Shown: one piece after another, positions 35,020 through 45,200 of the stretch
Layout: each line of letters begins with the position of its first letter
Position numbering within the stretch: the stretch's first letter is position 1
Assembly: GCF_001983955.1 (NCBI RefSeq)
Contig: NZ_CP019562.1
Coordinates: 434,001-498,000, forward strand
Length of the DNA: 64,000 bases
Reading direction: 5' to 3'
Source of the DNA: Streptococcus oralis
GTDB taxonomy: Bacteria; Bacillota; Bacilli; Lactobacillales; Streptococcaceae
Notes under the pieces: generated by a model
Database searches by the model: none
What the model was told of the DNA's origin: nothing
The model's input: the letters and a program-made list of their open reading frames with translations, nothing else
Made by a program: the position numbers and the translations under genes

Positions 35020-35670
35020 TTAGTTGATTTTTTCGACATAGAGTTGTTTGGCGATATCCATACTAACTTGGAGGTCTTCGTCTTTGTTGACCAGAGTAAA
35101 GCTATTGGAAAAGCCATCAAACTGCTTGACTTGGAGTTGGTCACCGATATGAATTGCGTGCTTTTCTAGATATTTGAGTAGTTCAAAGCTATCATGAACG
35201 CGAGTCAGGAGATAGGTTCCAGCTTCCTGGACGGCCGCTAGTGGCAGGTTATTGATTTCAACCAAGAGTTCTCCCTCGGCTGGTATGGTTCCACCGTGGG
35301 GACAGGTTTTAGGGAAGCCCAGTAGTTTATCCAGTCTCTTTACAAATAGGTCAGAGACAGTGTGCTCTAGGACCTCAGCTTCTTCGTGGATCTGGTCACT
35401 GGTATAGTCGAGATGGTGAACTAGAAAGACCTCAATCAACCGGTGTTTGCGATAGAGCTCAGAAACCAGTTTGAGGCCAATATCTGTCAATAGATAGCCA
35501 TTCTCCTTATCCTTGAGGATGAGATTTTCACTTTTCATGCGTTTGATCATCTCTGTTACAGCAGGCGGAGAGACCTGCATACGGGCAGCAATCTCTTTGT
35601 TGGTGATTTTTTGCATCTCCGTACCGATTTCATAAATACATTTTAAATAATCTTCTTTATTTGGAGTCAT
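35020..35670 (-). CDS. psaR: Manganese-dependent DtxR-family repressor PsaR
   Basis: Metal-sensing repressor of the psaBCA manganese importer. 216 residues from ATG 35670 (MTPNKEDYLKCIYEIG), which has AGAGG six bases upstream; an ATG at 35697 would add nine poorly conserved residues. The N-terminal winged helix (ITNKEIAARMQVSPPAVTEMIKRM), the metal-binding dimerisation domain (HRLIEVFLVHHLDY...HEEAEVLEHTVSD, CPHGGTIP) and the C-terminal SH3-like domain are complete. It lies beside tpx and psaBCA, which it is known to control in pneumococcus. Confidence 0.95.
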   Translation of the reverse strand: MTPNKEDYLKCIYEIGTEMQKITNKEIAARMQVSPPAVTEMIKRMKSENLILKDKENGYLLTDIGLKLVSELYRKHRLIEVFLVHHLDYTSDQIHEEAEVLEHTVSDLFVKRLDKLLGFPKTCPHGGTIPAEGELLVEINNLPLAAVQEAGTYLLTRVHDSFELLKYLEKHAIHIGDQLQVKQFDGFSNSFTLVNKDEDLQVSMDIAKQLYVEKIN

Positions 35671-35699
35671 TCGTTTCCTCTTGTTCATTCTCTCCATCT

Positions 35700-35705
35700 A
35701 GTATA
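35700..35705 (-). promoter_or_regulatory. psaR -10 element
   Basis: TGG-TATACT on the minus strand (TG plus one base, then TATACT). It starts immediately after the T run of the tpx terminator, so some psaR mRNA may come from read-through as well. Confidence 0.5.
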
Positions 35706-35733
35706 CCAAAAAAAGCTAGATTTCTCTAGCTTT
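35706..35733 (-). terminator. Terminator after tpx
   Basis: On the minus strand AAAGCTAGA, GAAA, TCTAGCTTT, then TTTT. It is placed about 20 bases after the tpx stop. Confidence 0.85.
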
Positions 35734-35753
35734 CTGTCATAATGCTTGTGATT

Positions 35754-36248
35754 TTAGTCTAGTTCTTTAACTGCAGCAATAGCAGCTTCAAAGTCTGGCT
35801 CCGTGTTGATATTGTCAACGTATTCTACATAACGGATGACATTGTCAGTATCGAGAACAAAGACGGCACGTGCAAGGAGATGCCATTCGTTGATCAAAAG
35901 GGCATAATCGTGCCCGAAAGAATGGTCGAAGTAGTCTGAGAGCATGATGGCATTGTCAAGACCTTCAGCCCCACACCAGCGTCCTTGGGCAAATGGTAGG
36001 TCCATAGAAACAGTAAGAACGACGGTATTGTCGAGGTTAGCTAGTTCTTGGTTGAATCGACGTGTTTGCGTTGAGCAGATACCAGTATCGATAGAAGGGA
36101 CAACACTCAAGACTTTTTTCTTTCCATCAAAGTCAGCTAGCGTTTTTTTAGAGAGATCGGTTGTCGTAAGAGAAAAGTCAAGTGCCTTGTCTCCGACTTG
36201 CAGTTGTTTACCTGTAAAAGTTACAGGATTTCCGAGAAAAGTGGTCAT
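35754..36248 (-). CDS. tpx: Thiol peroxidase
   Basis: Thioredoxin-dependent lipid and hydrogen peroxide reductase of the Tpx/PsaD peroxiredoxin class, 164 residues. The peroxidatic Cys is in [11 protein letters not shown] (about residue 58) and the resolving Cys in GRWCGAEGL (about 92), the normal pair. Its position next to psaBCA links manganese uptake to peroxide defence, as in other streptococci. Confidence 0.95.
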   Translation of the reverse strand: MTTFLGNPVTFTGKQLQVGDKALDFSLTTTDLSKKTLADFDGKKKVLSVVPSIDTGICSTQTRRFNQELANLDNTVVLTVSMDLPFAQGRWCGAEGLDNAIMLSDYFDHSFGHDYALLINEWHLLARAVFVLDTDNVIRYVEYVDNINTEPDFEAAIAAVKELD

Positions 36249-36274
36249 GAAACTACTCCATTCTTTTTTCTTTT

Positions 36275-36304
36275 ATTTTACCGAGAATTGTCAGATTTTT
36301 CCAA
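36275..36304 (-). promoter_or_regulatory. tpx promoter
   Basis: Minus-strand TTGGAA (36299-36304), 18-bp spacer, TAAAAT (36275-36280). Confidence 0.55.
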
Positions 36305-36328
36305 TGATTTGACTGGAAATTAAAAGAG

Positions 36329-36364
36329 AAAAAAACGACCGTTCATGTGAGAACGACGTTTTTT
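36329..36364 (-). terminator. Terminator after psaA
   Basis: On the minus strand AACG..CGTTC, TCACAT loop, GAACG..CGTT with a small internal bulge, then TTTTTT. It ends the psaBCA operon just upstream of the tpx promoter. Confidence 0.8.
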
Positions 36365-36370
36365 AATGGA

Positions 36371-37303
36371 TTACTTAGACAAACCTTCAGCAATCTTGTC
36401 AAGGTTGTATTTCATCATGTTGTAGTAGCTGTCACCTTCTTTACCTTCTTCAGCAATTGAGTCAGTAAAGATTTGCGCGTAAATTGGGATATTTGTGTCT
36501 TGTGAAACAGTCTTCATTGGACGGTCATCGACACTTGATTCAACAAAGAGTGATGGAACTTTTGTTTGGCGAAGTTTTTCAACCAAGGTCTTGATTTGTT
36601 CAGGTGTTCCTTCTTCTTCTGTGTTGATTTCCCAGATGTAGGCACTTGGGACTCCGTAAGCTTTAGAGAAGTATTTGAAACATCCTTCGCTGGTTACGAT
36701 GAGTTTCTTCTCAGCAGGGATATTGTTAAATTTCTCTTTGGCTTCCTTGTCCAGTTTGTCTAGCTTTTCAGTATATTCTTTGAGATTTTTTTCGTAGAAT
36801 TCCTTGTTGCTAGGATCTTTGGCAATGAGCTGTTTAGCGATATTTTTAGCATAAATCATCCCATTTTCAAGGTTGAGCCAAGCGTGTGGGTCTTCTTTGC
36901 CTTTCTCGTTTTGGCCTTCAAGGTAGATAACATCAACGCCTTCGCTGACTGCAAAGTAGTCTTTGTTTTCAGTTTTCTTGGCATTTTCGACCAATTTGGT
37001 AAACCAAGCATTGCCACCTGTTTCAAGGTTGATACCGTTATAGAAAATGAGGTCAGCCTCAGAAGTTTTCTTTACGTCTTCAGGAAGTGGTTCGTACTCG
37101 TGTGGGTCTTGACCAACAGGAACGATACTGTGAAGATCGATCTTATCGCCAGCGATATTTTTGGTAATATCAGCGATGATTGAGTTTGTAGCAACAACTT
37201 TTAGTTTTTGGTTTGTAGATGCTGTGTCTTTTTTTCCGCTAGCACAGGCAGCTAATCCAATGATAGCAAGAAAAAGAACAAGCAATGTACCTAATTTTTT
37301 CAT
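36371..37303 (-). CDS. psaA: Manganese-binding lipoprotein PsaA
   Basis: Cell-surface substrate-binding lipoprotein of the Mn(II) ABC importer, 310 residues. A signal peptide with lipobox LAAC (Cys about 20) is clear. The four metal ligands of cluster A-I binding proteins are in place: His in DPHEYEP, His in EDPHAWLN, Glu in SEGCFKYF and Asp in [10 protein letters not shown]. It is the last gene of psaBCA, 25 bp after psaC. Confidence 0.97.
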   Translation of the reverse strand: MKKLGTLLVLFLAIIGLAACASGKKDTASTNQKLKVVATNSIIADITKNIAGDKIDLHSIVPVGQDPHEYEPLPEDVKKTSEADLIFYNGINLETGGNAWFTKLVENAKKTENKDYFAVSEGVDVIYLEGQNEKGKEDPHAWLNLENGMIYAKNIAKQLIAKDPSNKEFYEKNLKEYTEKLDKLDKEAKEKFNNIPAEKKLIVTSEGCFKYFSKAYGVPSAYIWEINTEEEGTPEQIKTLVEKLRQTKVPSLFVESSVDDRPMKTVSQDTNIPIYAQIFTDSIAEEGKEGDSYYNMMKYNLDKIAEGLSK

Positions 37304-37328
37304 TAGATTCCTCCAGAAGGGTTTCCCC

Positions 37329-38177
37329 TTATTTATTGATTTTTTTATTTTTTAGTTTCAAGTATCGTTGCTTTGGTGCGATAAAGAAACTGATTAAAAA
37401 GAAGCTGGCGGATGTGAGCACGATGCTGGATCCTGCTGCGAGATTGAAGCTATAGCCGACAAAGAGTCCCAAAACAGAAGCGGTTGCTCCTAGGGTTGAT
37501 GAAAGAAAAATCATGCTCTTTAGGCTATTGGCATAAAGGTAAGCCGTCGCAGCTGGGGTGATCAGCATAGCCACGATAAGAATGGTTCCAACACTTTGCA
37601 TGGCAGTGACTGACACAAGGGTCAAGAGCACCATGAGCAGATAGTGGTAGAAATTAACGGGCATTCCCATGGCTTTAGCCAGAAGCTCGTCAAAGGATGT
37701 AATCAATAGTTGTTTAAAGAAAATCCCGATAATCAAGAGAATCAATGCCCCCATACCAATGGTAATCCACATGTCTGTATCTTGGACAGCGAGGATATTC
37801 CCAAAAAGGATATGGAAGAGGTCTGTCGAACTCTTGGCAACACTAATCAAGATGACACCTAAGGCTAAGAAAGATGAAAAGGTAATACCAATGGCGGTGT
37901 CACTCTTGATGATAGAGTTTCCCTTGATGTAGGTAATGATGATGGAAGCCATCAAACCAAAGATGATCGCTCCAATAAAGAAATCAATTCCCAGGATAAA
38001 GGAAAGGGCTACGCCGGGCAAAACTGCGTGAGAGATGGCATCCCCCATGAGAGACATTCCACGCAGGATGATAAAACATCCCACAGCTCCAGCAACGACT
38101 CCGATGACAATAGCTGTGATCAAGGCGTTTTGTAGGAAATGGAAATGTTGCAATCCATCGATAAATTCTGCTATCAT
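37329..38177 (-). CDS. psaC: Manganese ABC transporter permease
   Basis: Membrane channel subunit of the ABC-3 family, 282 residues with about eight hydrophobic segments. [37 protein letters not shown] is the typical family core. It overlaps psaB by four bases (ATGA), giving coupled translation. It ends in a basic tail ([10 protein letters not shown]). Confidence 0.95.
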   Translation of the reverse strand: MIAEFIDGLQHFHFLQNALITAIVIGVVAGAVGCFIILRGMSLMGDAISHAVLPGVALSFILGIDFFIGAIIFGLMASIIITYIKGNSIIKSDTAIGITFSSFLALGVILISVAKSSTDLFHILFGNILAVQDTDMWITIGMGALILLIIGIFFKQLLITSFDELLAKAMGMPVNFYHYLLMVLLTLVSVTAMQSVGTILIVAMLITPAATAYLYANSLKSMIFLSSTLGATASVLGLFVGYSFNLAAGSSIVLTSASFFLISFFIAPKQRYLKLKNKKINK

Positions 38178-38896
38178 AGGTCACCTCCATTGAAAAAGAG
38201 TTTGCTACCGTAGGCCTTTTTGAGATTGGCCTCGGTAAAGGTTTCTTCGGTCGGACCAAGGTCTATTAATTCTCGATTGAGAAGCAAAACTTGGTCGAAA
38301 TAATGGGGGACTTTACTGAGGTCATGATGGACGATGAGAACTGTTTTACCAGCTTTTTTAAGGTCTCTCAGCGTATTCATGATAATCTCTTCACTAACCG
38401 AATCAATCCCGACAAATGGCTCATCTAGAAAGATGTAGTCAGCTTCCTGCACTAAGCAGCGGGCAATCAACACACGTTGGAATTGTCCTCCTGAGAGCTG
38501 GCTGATTTGGCGATCAGCATAGTCTGAAAGTCCAACGATTTCAAGTGCATCTGCCACTTTTTTCCAGTGGCTGGCCTTTAAAGTGTGAAAGAGCGGGATA
38601 GATGGATAGAGTCCCAGTGAGACACATTCCTTGACCTTGATAGGGAAATTGTAGTCGATATGGATTTTTTGCTCGACATAGGCAACTCGATTTAAAGATT
38701 TCTTGACTTCTTTGTCGTCGAGAAAGGCCTGACCTTCATGTGGGATAATTCCCAACATACCTTTTAATAAAGTTGATTTTCCAGCACCATTTGGACCAAT
38801 AATTCCGGTAATAGTTGGTCCTTGGAGCACTAGTGAAATATCCTTTAGTGCCAACGTTTCTTTGTAGGAGACACTGAGGTTTTCGATACGTATCAT
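38174..38896 (-). CDS. psaB: Manganese ABC transporter ATP-binding protein
   Basis: ATPase of the PsaBCA importer, 240 residues. Walker [10 protein letters not shown], signature [14 protein letters not shown], Walker [13 protein letters not shown] and switch VHHD are complete. AGGAGG precedes ATG 38896. First gene of the operon, transcribed from a promoter overlapped by a palindrome that fits PsaR. Confidence 0.96.
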   Translation of the reverse strand: MIRIENLSVSYKETLALKDISLVLQGPTITGIIGPNGAGKSTLLKGMLGIIPHEGQAFLDDKEVKKSLNRVAYVEQKIHIDYNFPIKVKECVSLGLYPSIPLFHTLKASHWKKVADALEIVGLSDYADRQISQLSGGQFQRVLIARCLVQEADYIFLDEPFVGIDSVSEEIIMNTLRDLKKAGKTVLIVHHDLSKVPHYFDQVLLLNRELIDLGPTEETFTEANLKKAYGSKLFFNGGDL

Positions 38897-38920
38897 ACTG
38901 TTGTATTCCTCCTGCCTTTT

Positions 38921-38958
38921 AATATACCTTAAAAAAAAAATTAAGTCAAGTTAATTTT
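38921..38958 (-). promoter_or_regulatory. psaBCA promoter overlapped by a PsaR-type palindrome
   Basis: On the minus strand TTGACT (38944-38949), 17-bp spacer, TATATT (38921-38926). The perfect inverted repeat AAAATTAA-N6-TTAATTTT (38937-38958) places the -35 in its centre. This matches the AT-rich operator expected for the manganese repressor PsaR: bound repressor would hide the -35. Confidence 0.75.
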
Positions 38959-39075
38959 TGAAAAATTTAAAATAATAACTGAAAAATGAAGAAAAAAGAG
39001 AAACCATTTTTAATTGCATTCCCAAGTGTTTTTTGCTAAGCTAAGAATAAGTGAAAAAATGAAAGCGAGAACAAG

Positions 39076-40968
39076 ATGACACGTTATCAAGACGATTTTT
39101 ATGATGCAATCAATGGCGAATGGGAAAAAACAGCTGTCATTCCAGCTGACAAATCTCGAACAGGTGGTTTTATTGACCTTGACGAGGAAATTGAAGAGTT
39201 GATGCTGGCGACTACGGACAAGTGGTTGGCAGGTGAGGATGTTCCAGAGGATGCCATCCTCGCAAACTTTGTTAAGTACCATCGTATGGTACGTGATTTT
39301 GACAAGAGAGAAGCAGATGGGATCAAGCCTGTTTTGCCAATGCTCAAGGAATACCAAGATTTGGAGAGTTTTGCAGATTTCACCAGCAAACTGGCAGAGT
39401 TTGAACTAGCAGGGAAGCCAAACTTCCTTCCATTTGGTGTATCACCAGACTTTATGGATGCCAGAACCAATGTTCTCTGGGCCAGTGCACCAGGGACGAT
39501 TTTGCCAGATACGACTTACTACGCTGAAGACCATCCTCAGCGTGAGGAGCTCTTGACTCTTTGGAAGGAAAGTACTACGAATCTTCTCAAAGCCTATGAT
39601 TTTTCAGATGAGGAAATCGCAGACTTACTAGAGAAAAGATTGGAATTGGACCGTCGTATTGCGGCTGTAGTGCTTTCTAACGAAGAAAGTTCAGAGTATG
39701 CCAAACTCTACCATCCATACGCTTATGAAGATTTCAAGAAATTTGCTCCTGCCCTACCTTTGGATGATTTCTTCCAAGTAGTTCTTGGCCAAACTCCAGA
39801 TAAAGTTATCGTAGATGAAGAACGTTTCTGGCAAGCAGCAGATCAATTCTATAGTGAAGAAGCGTGGCCTCTACTCAAAGCAACCTTGATTTTGGGTGTG
39901 GTCAATCTCTCAACAAGCTATCTCACAGATGAGATTCGTGTCCTGTCAGGTGCTTATGGTCGTGCCCTTTCAGGTGTTCCAGAAGCTCAGGATAAGGTCA
40001 AGGCAGCTTATCACTTGGCCCAAGGACCTTTCAAGCAAGCTCTTGGTCTCTGGTATGCGCATGAAAAATTCTCCCCAGAAGCTAAGGCTGACGTAGAGAA
40101 AAAAGTAGCGACTATGATTGACGTTTATAAGGAACGCTTGGCTAAGAACGACTGGCTCACACCTGAAACGCGAGACAAGGCCATTGTCAAACTCAATGTC
40201 ATTAAGCCTTATATTGGTTATCCAGAAGAGCTACCAGCCCGCTACAAGGACAAAGTAGTGGATGAAACTGCCAGCCTCTTTGAGAATGCCCTAGCCTTTG
40301 CGCGTGTGGAAATCAAGCATAGCTGGAGCAAGTGGAACCAGCCGGTTGACTACAAGGAGTGGGGTATGCCTGCTCACATGGTTAATGCCTACTACAATCC
40401 TCAGAAGAACTTGATTGTCTTCCCAGCGGCCATTTTACAGGCTCCTTTCTATGACTTGCATCAGTCGTCCTCAGCCAACTACGGTGGTATTGGTGCTGTT
40501 ATTGCTCACGAGATTTCTCACGCCTTTGACACAAATGGTGCGTCCTTTGATGAAAATGGTAGTCTCAAGGATTGGTGGACAGAGAGTGACTATGATGCCT
40601 TTAAAGAAAAAACGCAGAAAGTTATCGACCAGTTTGATGGCCAAGAATCTTACGGCGCAACGATTAACGGGAAACTAACCGTATCCGAAAACGTTGCCGA
40701 CTTGGGCGGAATTGCTGCAGCCCTTGAAGCTGCTAAGAGAGAACCAGACTTCTCAGCTGAAGAATTCTTCCACAACTTTGCTCGTATCTGGCGCATGAAA
40801 GGCCGTCCTGAGTTAATGAAACTTATGGCCAGTGTTGACGTACACGCACCGGCTAAACTTCGTGTTAATGTCCAAGTGCCAAACTTTGATGCCTTCTTTA
40901 CAACCTATGATGTCAAAGAAGGCGACGGAATGTGGCGTGCACCAGAAGACCGTGTGATTATTTGGTAA
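39076..40968 (+). CDS. pepO: M13-family zinc endopeptidase PepO
   Basis: Neprilysin-type metallo-endopeptidase of 630 residues without a signal peptide; in streptococci PepO acts on peptides and is found at the surface despite this. The zinc motif is AHEISHAFD with the third ligand in ENVADLGGIAA, and the substrate-binding NAYYNP (about 437) and C-terminal CxxW-like MWRAPEDRVIIW are conserved. A weak AAGCGAGAA ribosome site precedes ATG. It diverges from psaBCA, a gene order known from pneumococcus, and ends at a shared terminator. Confidence 0.95.
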   Translation: MTRYQDDFYDAINGEWEKTAVIPADKSRTGGFIDLDEEIEELMLATTDKWLAGEDVPEDAILANFVKYHRMVRDFDKREADGIKPVLPMLKEYQDLESFADFTSKLAEFELAGKPNFLPFGVSPDFMDARTNVLWASAPGTILPDTTYYAEDHPQREELLTLWKESTTNLLKAYDFSDEEIADLLEKRLELDRRIAAVVLSNEESSEYAKLYHPYAYEDFKKFAPALPLDDFFQVVLGQTPDKVIVDEERFWQAADQFYSEEAWPLLKATLILGVVNLSTSYLTDEIRVLSGAYGRALSGVPEAQDKVKAAYHLAQGPFKQALGLWYAHEKFSPEAKADVEKKVATMIDVYKERLAKNDWLTPETRDKAIVKLNVIKPYIGYPEELPARYKDKVVDETASLFENALAFARVEIKHSWSKWNQPVDYKEWGMPAHMVNAYYNPQKNLIVFPAAILQAPFYDLHQSSSANYGGIGAVIAHEISHAFDTNGASFDENGSLKDWWTESDYDAFKEKTQKVIDQFDGQESYGATINGKLTVSENVADLGGIAAALEAAKREPDFSAEEFFHNFARIWRMKGRPELMKLMASVDVHAPAKLRVNVQVPNFDAFFTTYDVKEGDGMWRAPEDRVIIW

Positions 40969-40972
40969 GATA

Positions 40973-41001
40973 AAAACCAGGGATGTTATCCTTGGTTTTT
41001 T
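40973..41001. terminator. Bidirectional terminator between pepO and the hydrolase gene
   Basis: AAAACCAGGGAT, GTT, ATCCTTGGTTTT with one G-T pair; T runs on both strands. Confidence 0.85.
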
Positions 41002-41006
41002 GCTTG

Positions 41007-41636
41007 CTAGAAAAAGGGATTAAAGGTCTTTTCGTGAGCGATCGTCGTAGCTGGACCATGCCCAGGGTAGACATCGTAGTTAGGAAGAGTAAAGAGTTGC
41101 GTCTGAATGCTATGGAGGAGTTGTTCCGTGCTACCTGTAGGAAGGTCTGTCCGTCCGATGGTTTCTCGGAATAGAGCATCTCCCGTCAAGACTAGATGAG
41201 CATCAGGAAAGACCAGGGAAACACCGCCGATAGAGTGCCCTGGGGTCGGTAGAACGGTAAAACGAAATTCCTCAAGCTGGTATTCCTCATGAAAGACATA
41301 GGTGTGTTCTGCTGGTTTTGCGACCACATCTGCCATATCATCATGACGAGGGAGACCAGAGAGATTATCTATAGGTGTATAAAGCCAGCTAGCTTCACTC
41401 TCTGCTACATAAACTGGGGGATTTCCAAAAGTCTCACGAACCAAGTCCAGACTCATAATATGGTCGTAGTGGGTGTGGGTCAGGAGAATCGCGCAGACTG
41501 GTTTGTTGATTTTTTCGATAGTCATGCGAATAGCTTCCCAATGGCTACCTGGGTCAACCACAATCAGGTGTTGGTCTCCTTCCAGATAATAAGTGTTTTC
41601 ATAGGCAACGGGATTCACGGTTTTATGGATTTTCAT
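41007..41636 (-). CDS. Metallo-beta-lactamase-fold hydrolase (glyoxalase II-like)
   Basis: 209-residue hydrolase. The zinc motif THTHYDH is followed by LPTPGHSIGGVSLVF, TGDALF and PGHGPATT, giving all the metal ligands of the MBL fold. Such short proteins include glyoxalase II and persulfide dioxygenase-like enzymes; the exact substrate is unknown. It neighbours pepO as in related genomes and has its own end at the bidirectional terminator. Confidence 0.87.
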   Translation of the reverse strand: MKIHKTVNPVAYENTYYLEGDQHLIVVDPGSHWEAIRMTIEKINKPVCAILLTHTHYDHIMSLDLVRETFGNPPVYVAESEASWLYTPIDNLSGLPRHDDMADVVAKPAEHTYVFHEEYQLEEFRFTVLPTPGHSIGGVSLVFPDAHLVLTGDALFRETIGRTDLPTGSTEQLLHSIQTQLFTLPNYDVYPGHGPATTIAHEKTFNPFF

Positions 41637-41659
41637 ACTGGCTCCAATCTCAAAGAATG

Positions 41660-42254
41660 TACTAAACTAAGTATAGCATAGAAGAGGGAAATAAAGTGAA
41701 AAGAAAGTCCCTCTTTTGTATTCAAGGTTGGTTGATTTATATTAAAAAAAGAAGGAAATTGCTGTGAGAAGACTTGTTATATTTTTAGTTGAATGGTAAT
41801 AAGAACATAGAACAAATAAGAAATAACTGATAAAAATACGGTTTCTTTTATTGAGAACGCATTTGGATTTTATAGTTATAATTATAAATAAAATATGTTA
41901 AAAAAAACATTTGCGAAGTGTATCAAAATATAAATATAATAATTTGATACATTAAATAGTATTTTATTTATTTTCATATAATAACAAAAACAAGGTTTAC
42001 AGCTTGTAAATAAAGGGTTTTAATAGAGTTTTATGAATCAAATAATTTGAATATTATAATTTTATTTTAAATAAAATTATAAAAATTGTTGAAAAAGATA
42101 GGGAAAAGTGTTAGTATGAATATGCATATTGAATATGAGGATATAATCCTTTTAGAATAATGAAATTTAAGGACCATTTTTTGAGTAGGGAAGAAATTTC
42201 GTTTTTTCTATATTTCAATATCGATATAATAAAAATAGGAAGGTTGTGTATCTT
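41660..42254. promoter_or_regulatory. Gene-free AT-rich region before the adhesin gene
   Basis: About 600 bases, very AT-rich, without a gene. It holds two inverted repeats: GTATCAAA/TTTGATAC (41920-41927, 41943-41950), and TTATAATTTTATTT/AAATAAAATTATAA (42054-42067, 42069-42082) with one base between, a perfect 29-bp palindrome. TATAAT at 42225-42230 is the likely -10, 24 bases before ATG. The long AT-rich leader could bind a global regulator or make the DNA flexible; no regulator is identified. Confidence 0.5.
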
Positions 42255-45200
42255 ATGAAGAGTAAGCAACAGGATTTTAGAACGGAGAAGTACATTCGTT
42301 ATGGTATTCGGAAGTACAGCTTTGGGGCAGCGTCGGTGGCAATTGCGGCCGGTTTGATGATGTTCCTAGGTAATGGTGCGGTATCGGCAGCGGAAGTACA
42401 AGGTGCAGATGCAACAGTGGCAACGACAACACCAGTAGCAACAAAGGAGTCGGAGTCAACTATAACGGCGGAGAAATCTGAAGCTAAGGCGTCAGAAAAA
42501 GTAGTAGAGACTAAAAAAGTTGATAAGACTGCTCTGACTAAAAAAGTAGTTGAGTTAGAAGCGAAGATTGCATCTGCAAAGAAAGCTGATGCAACAGCGA
42601 TAGCTACTGCAAATGAAGTATTGATTGCGGCAAAGGCAGTTCTTGCAAACGAAACTGCAAAACAGGCTGATATCGATGCAGAGCATGCTAAAGTTGAAGC
42701 TTTGATTACAGTTGTAGTTGAGTCAGACGAAGCTGGGAAACAAGTTGAGGAAACAGCAGCAACTACAGCAGTCAAACCAGTGGCGACCACTGCTACAGAA
42801 AAAGCAGAAAAAGTAGAAGAAACTGTCGAACCAGTCCAAGAAGGTAAAAAAGTCTTAGAACAAGTTACGTCTGAAGCTGAGGTAACCAATGTTTTAGCAA
42901 CTGAAGCAGTCCGGAAAAATAAGCTTGAGGCTGAAAACAAAGCGGCAATTGAGGCGGCGATAGCTAATAATAAAGAAGTTATTGCAGAAACTAAAAAAGT
43001 CCTAGCGAATGATACCCTTACAGCTAAACAAATCAATGATCAATTGTCACGCTTAAATGATTCCATTATTGCTGTCTACAATGATTTGAAGAAAGCAGGA
43101 ATCGGAAAAGATGGAAACTTTGGAGTAGCTTTGGCTGCTCAAGATTTCTATGCCGAAGAGGGTTCTAACACAACTCATGCATCAGAAACAAACGCTTCAA
43201 ATCATACTGGTAAAGATACCTATACAATTCCGGTACAAGAAATTAAATTAATTACGGGTACTGATGCTACAGGGTTAGAGATAGAAGTCTATTCTAATCA
43301 ACGGACTGGTGAAGATACCAATGCTGGAAATGGGATGCATACAGAACAAGGTGGAAAAACTGGTCATAACAACAAAGGACGTGTAGACTATCCATTAACC
43401 CCTGATGCTGCTAAAAAGTTAGCTGAAGAAGCACCACTTTGGAGAAATAAACTCCGTGCGGATGGGTCAAGAATTTCAAACGCTGCGACGTCAATATACT
43501 CTGCTAACGGTGGTTATGAATACCTAGCTACAGAAATTTATGGCTATGGGTATGAACAAGGAGTTGACAGAGTTTATATTAAAGGTTTGAAAGATCGTAT
43601 TGCAGTTACAGAAAAAGCTAAGCAAGCTGGTTGGAGTCTTACCTCTGTAACACCAACTAACCTTGTACCAGGTGTTGCTTATGATGAGGCGACAGATACC
43701 ATTCAAGGTAAAGTAATTGCTGGTATTGAAAATGGAGTGTATGACTTACGATTCAATATTACTGCAACGAATACAGATGGGCGGACTGTCACCTTCCAAA
43801 TTCAGAATCTACGTGCTGGTTGGGTAGGTTGGCAAGATAGCACACCTCCTACAATTCAGTCAGATTCAGCTCGTTATGATAGAACTGTTGGTGATGATGC
43901 GAATATCAATCTTCGTTTTCATGATTCTTCGGGAGCTAGTGCGATACCTGGCAATTCAGCAGGAAACTATGACTATACAACTGCTGAAGGTAAAGTAGTT
44001 AAAGTTCGTCAAAATTCTTCTAAAGCAGTCACAGGTGTCTCAGGCTACAACACTATAGGAGCAGAATTAGATGATTCTAAAGTGTTGATTCCTGGTACCA
44101 ACTATACTGTAACAAACAGTACTGCTGAAGAGCAAAAAGCTGCTGGAACCAACATGGGTAATGCTGTCATTGGAGGTAAGGTGACAGAGGCAGGTATCTA
44201 TACCGTTTCAGTATTTGCTAAAGATTATGATAAATTATCTAATAGTACGACATGGAATCAGTCAGGTCAAGAGGCTCACGGTTCTATTACTGTAGTTGTT
44301 AAGCCTAAAGTTGAAGTTCAAAACGTTGAAACCTATTCAACAACAGTTCCTGTTAAAATCTCGAAAGGTGCTACAAGTGCTAAGGTTACAATGCCAGATG
44401 GAACTGTAACAAACTTGAAAGCCGTTAATGGTAAATGGCTTGTAGATAGTGGTTCAACCAATACTGCGGTTACTGAAAATCAAGAACTAGGTGCTGTAGA
44501 TTCAAATACCGTCTTTAATATTCCAGTCACGTCAGAAGCAACTGCAAAAGTTGGTGTTGATAATATCAAAGTAGAAGCATCAGCTGAAAATGTTAAGGGA
44601 ACTTTCTTACGTGAGCGAGTTGAATTGAATGGAACTGATGGGCAAAAACACACTGCAGTTTTAAATAGTACATCTGGTCACTGGGAGCTTCCTGCTGACT
44701 ATGCCGAAGTGAAAACAGCAAATGGAGATGGGACTACAACTTGGACGAAACGCCAAGTATACACTGAAGCGAAACTAGATGGCGGTATGAAATTCTTCAT
44801 TTACGAATATACTCGTCAACTTGATAAAGATGGAAATGTAACCAGTGTAACTACTCCTGATCGTCCAATGACGGAATATGTTTCTCAAAATACTAACCAA
44901 GCTGGCGATGGTATGTCAGTAACTATTACTTTTGACAAACATTCAAACACATGGACATCATCAGATGGAACAGAAGTTACTGCTAAAAAGTTGGGTGATG
45001 ATTCATGGGAAGTTCATACTAAATCAGGTTTTGGTGGAATCATTAGAGGAACAATCGCAACTAACTCAGATGTAGCGACTGTTGTCAATACGAAACCAAC
45101 TGCAAGCTCACAAGATTATACTTCTACTAAAGGAACTGCGGTAGATCTCCGTAATGAAGCAAAAGCTGCAGTGACAATCTCTGATGCAGAAGATACTAAG

